The translations under genes were made by a program, and so were the position numbers. A stretch of 64,000 nt of DNA, taken from contig JAEXYH010000069.1 of NCBI GenBank assembly GCA_023451735.1, forward strand, positions 128,005-192,004, in the 5' to 3' direction. Positions 61,701 to 64,000 of this stretch are shown piece by piece. Numbering within the stretch: the first letter of the stretch is position 1; each line of letters opens with the position of its first letter. This DNA is from Pseudomonadota bacterium. GTDB lineage: Bacteria > Pseudomonadota > Alphaproteobacteria > Rhizobiales > Rhizobiaceae. The notes under the pieces were generated by a model. That model saw only the letters and a list, made by a program, of their open reading frames with translations, ran no database searches and had not been told where the DNA came from.

Positions 61701-62816
61701 ATGGGGGAAGTTCTCGACCTCGATTGCGTGGTCGTCGGTGGTGGTGTCGTTGGCCTGGCGATTGCCCGTCGGCTGGCTATTGCCGGGCGCGAGGTCGTGG
61801 TACTCGAAAGCGAGCCGCTGACGGGAAGCATTACCTCCTCGCGCAACAGCGAGGTCATTCATGCCGGGCTTTATTATGCGACCGGCAGCCGCAAGGCGGA
61901 ACTCTGCGTAAAAGGTAAGCATGCACTTTACGCCTATTGTCGCGAACGCCATGTGCCGCACCGGCAATGCGGCAAGCTCGTCGTCGCCTCCAGTCCGGCC
62001 GAGGTCGCCTATCTGGAAAAACTTCTGAAACAGGCAGGGGCCAATGGGGTCGATGATTGCTACCTCATCGATGCAGCGCAACTGCAGGCAATGGAACCGC
62101 AGATCACCGGCCATGCGGCGCTCGTATCGCCCTCGACCGGCATCATCGACAGCCACGGCCTGATGGACGCCTATATTGCCGATATCGAGGCACATGGCGG
62201 CACGATTGTGGTCAATTCTCCGGTCCTGTCCGGTGAACTTACGGCCAGTGGTCCGCTTCTTTCCGTCGGCGGCGATGATCCTTTCACCGCCAGCGCCCGG
62301 CTGGTCGTCAATTCGGCGGGTCTGGAGGCCTGGTCGGTCTCCGAAAACTTGGCTGGGCTCGATTCCGCAACAATCCCGCACCGTTCCTATGCCAAAGGCA
62401 ACTATTTCGCCCTGTCCGGCAAGGCGCCCGCCAGCCATCTGATCTACCCGGTGCCGGAAGCGGGCGGCCTCGGCACCCATCTGACTCTCGATCTTGCGGG
62501 CCAGGCCCGTTTCGGGCCCGATGTCGAATGGGTGGATGCTCCGAATTACGACGTCGATCCGGCGCGCTCGGAAAAATTCTATGCCGCGATCCGCAAATAC
62601 TGGCCGCATCTGAAGGATTTGTCGCTGCAGCCGGCTTATGCCGGCGTGCGGCCGAAGACGATCGGCCCGGAAGGCGGCGGTGGCGGAGATTTCATCATCC
62701 AGGGGCCGCAGGTTACCGGCCATCAGGGGTATGTGGCGCTTTATGGCATTGAGTCGCCGGGCCTTACCTCGTCGCTGGCAATTGCCGATGAGGTCTGGCG
62801 ACTGGTTTCCGAATAA
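61701..62816 (+). CDS. FAD-dependent oxidoreductase, L-2-hydroxyglutarate oxidase (LhgO)-like
   Basis: 371 residues. The N-terminal Rossmann motif 'CVVVGGGVVGLAIARRLA' and 'SSRNSEVIHAGLYYATGS' near residue 47 are typical of the LhgO/DAO family, and the C-terminal 'GYVALYGIESPGLTSSLAIA' closes it. It oxidises an L-2-hydroxyacid with electrons passing to the quinone pool. Substrate is inferred from family. It is divergent from the D-2-hydroxyacid dehydrogenase. Confidence 0.85.
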   Translation: MGEVLDLDCVVVGGGVVGLAIARRLAIAGREVVVLESEPLTGSITSSRNSEVIHAGLYYATGSRKAELCVKGKHALYAYCRERHVPHRQCGKLVVASSPAEVAYLEKLLKQAGANGVDDCYLIDAAQLQAMEPQITGHAALVSPSTGIIDSHGLMDAYIADIEAHGGTIVVNSPVLSGELTASGPLLSVGGDDPFTASARLVVNSAGLEAWSVSENLAGLDSATIPHRSYAKGNYFALSGKAPASHLIYPVPEAGGLGTHLTLDLAGQARFGPDVEWVDAPNYDVDPARSEKFYAAIRKYWPHLKDLSLQPAYAGVRPKTIGPEGGGGGDFIIQGPQVTGHQGYVALYGIESPGLTSSLAIADEVWRLVSE

Positions 62817-62971
62817 AAGCGGTAGGCATGCGCCTGCCGGGCTTGCGCCTCAAGGCACGTGTCATGTGCCTGACATCTGTCCGTGCTTGGCTCCTTCGCC
62901 AAGCCCGATGAGCCGCGCCAATGAAGGCGATTCGTGGCGCTGAGATATCGGGGCCCAACGGAGACTGCTTG

Positions 62972-64000
62972 ATGTCGCTTTTTCTAGGTCTCGCTTCCGG
63001 TGTGTTGATCGCTGCCAACGGCATCAGCATCGGCATTGCGATGAGGCGTCTGTCCCGCAACGGCAGCGCGGCCCTCACACTGGCAGAAAAACCGCCGGTC
63101 TCTGTCGTTGTTCCGGCTTGTGGCATCGAAAATTTCACCCCGCTCACGCTGGAACGGGCGTTCGATCTCGATTGGCCTGACTACGAGCTGATCTTTTGCG
63201 TTGCCGATACGAGAGACCCGGTCATCCCGGCCGTAAAGGACGCCATGACGCGGCATCCCGAGATCACGGCAAGCCTGCTGATTGGCGACGACCGCATCAG
63301 CGCCAATCCGAAACTCAATAATTGCGTGAAGGGTTGGCGAGCCGCGGTCAATGACTGGGTCGTGTTGGCCGATTCCAATGTCCTGATGCCGCGTGATTAC
63401 ATTGCCCATCTTATGGCGGCTAGACGCAAGAACACGGGTCTCGTCTGCTCGACCCCGCTCGGTTCTCGCCCGGATGGTTTCTGGGCCGAAGTCGAATGCG
63501 CCTTCCTGAACTCTCAACAGGCACGTTGGCAATATGCCGGCGAAGCAATCGGTCTGGGTTTTGCCCAGGGCAAGAGCATGCTGTGGTATAAGCCGATGCT
63601 GGATGCCGAAGGCGGCATTGCCGCACTAGGTGCAGAAATTGCCGAAGATGCCGCCGCGACCAAGCTGGTGCGCCGTCTCGGACAAAAGGTCCACCTCGTC
63701 GCGTCCCCCTTCGAACAACCGCTTGGCAGGCGGGAACTGAGCCAGATCTGGTCGCGCCAGGCGCGCTGGGCGCGCCTTCGTCGCGTTACTTTCCCCGCGT
63801 TTTTCGCACCTGAAATCCTCCTCGGTTGCCTGCCGCCGCTCGCCCTTGCGCTGGGCGCAGCAGCTCTGTCAGCCGGCGACATGTCTCTTGTCACGGTCGC
63901 TGTTTCGGTTCTGGCGGCCGTCTATCTCCCGGAACTCGCTTTGATCTGGGCGAAGAACTGGCGTCTTTCACTCTTGACCCTGCCGGCCATGCTGGTGCGG
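62972..64000 (+). CDS. GT2-family glycosyltransferase, ceramide glucosyltransferase-like (3' end missing)
   Basis: 343 residues are visible and the frame is open at the window edge. After an N-terminal membrane helix come the GT2 features: 'VSVVVPACGIENF', 'CVADTRDP' (first Asp motif), 'VLADSNVLMP' (second), and 'SRQARWARLRR', the (Q/R)xxRW motif, with further helices at the end. Such enzymes in agrobacteria make glycosylated membrane lipids, and sphingolipid or diacylglycerol acceptors are both possible. Start ATG 62972 follows 'cggagactgcttg'. Confidence 0.8.
   Translation, partial: MSLFLGLASGVLIAANGISIGIAMRRLSRNGSAALTLAEKPPVSVVVPACGIENFTPLTLERAFDLDWPDYELIFCVADTRDPVIPAVKDAMTRHPEITASLLIGDDRISANPKLNNCVKGWRAAVNDWVVLADSNVLMPRDYIAHLMAARRKNTGLVCSTPLGSRPDGFWAEVECAFLNSQQARWQYAGEAIGLGFAQGKSMLWYKPMLDAEGGIAALGAEIAEDAAATKLVRRLGQKVHLVASPFEQPLGRRELSQIWSRQARWARLRRVTFPAFFAPEILLGCLPPLALALGAAALSAGDMSLVTVAVSVLAAVYLPELALIWAKNWRLSLLTLPAMLVR

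Overview
The window is a GC-rich, densely coding stretch of an alphaproteobacterial chromosome, most likely from the Rhizobiaceae (Rhizobium/Agrobacterium/Neorhizobium group). This rests on characteristic gene orders rather than on any search. These are glnD-murJ, tsaB-rimI-fur/mur-olsA-miaB-phoH-ybeY-corC-lnt-praR-metK-trmB, def-fmt-truA, dapD-dapE, and rpmH-rnpA-yidC-engB. Rhizobial-style intergenic repeats and an Hsp20/DUF1150 pair agree with it. I see no prophage, IS element, CRISPR array, rRNA operon or integrase. The only tRNA is a tRNA-Arg(ACG).

Layout. 1-7.6 kb: end of a MYG1-family gene, a membrane-anchored AraC-type regulator, glnD (nitrogen signalling), murJ (lipid II flippase), a secreted M15 peptidase and a VOC protein. 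7.7-12.6 kb: trpS, a Usp protein, an Nfu-type Fe-S protein, tsaB, rimI, a Fur/Mur regulator and an OlsA-like acyltransferase. 12.6-13.5 kb: a gene-free interval rich in inverted repeats. 13.5-22.2 kb: miaB-phoH-ybeY-corC-lnt, a PraR-like repressor, metK and trmB. 22.2-26.3 kb: a heat-shock pair (DUF1150 and Hsp20) behind a good RpoH-like promoter, nucleoside hydrolase, ribokinase and rmuC. 26.4-39.8 kb: housekeeping for translation initiation (def, fmt), tRNA modification (truA), lysine/peptidoglycan precursors (dapE, dapD), arginine synthesis (argB), and membrane insertion and RNA processing (engB, yidC, rnpA, rpmH). It is interleaved with a LOG protein, a four-EF-hand protein, a HAD nucleotidase, an EamA exporter and a shortened anti-sigma-like protein. 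40.2-49.7 kb: a chemoreceptor, an orphan histidine kinase, tRNA-Arg, a Ser/Cys-type proline-racemase-family enzyme, a Sel1-repeat protein, pyrC, a diguanylate cyclase and pyrE. 49.8-55.8 kb: fructokinase and pgi around a palindromic repeat, a lipoprotein hydrolase and fadD. 55.9-64 kb: a PRC-barrel protein, a GNAT-like protein, a compact three-gene ACP/adenylating-ligase/NadE-like operon, a D-2-hydroxyacid dehydrogenase, an LhgO-like oxidase and a truncated glycosyltransferase.

The most interesting candidate for an undescribed system is the operon at 57626-60466. An acyl carrier protein, an AMP-forming ligase and a NadE-like ATP pyrophosphatase are tightly or translationally coupled, and a GNAT-like protein converges on them with a 6-bp gap. 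This looks like an acyl-activation and amide-forming pathway rather than plain NAD synthesis. Other points worth a look are the Ser93/Cys255 catalytic pair of the proline-racemase homologue, the mini anti-sigma factor without a sigma factor nearby, the GGDEF protein without an I-site, and four copies of one dispersed intergenic repeat. All functions are inferred from sequence motifs and remembered family knowledge; nothing was searched or computed beyond reading.
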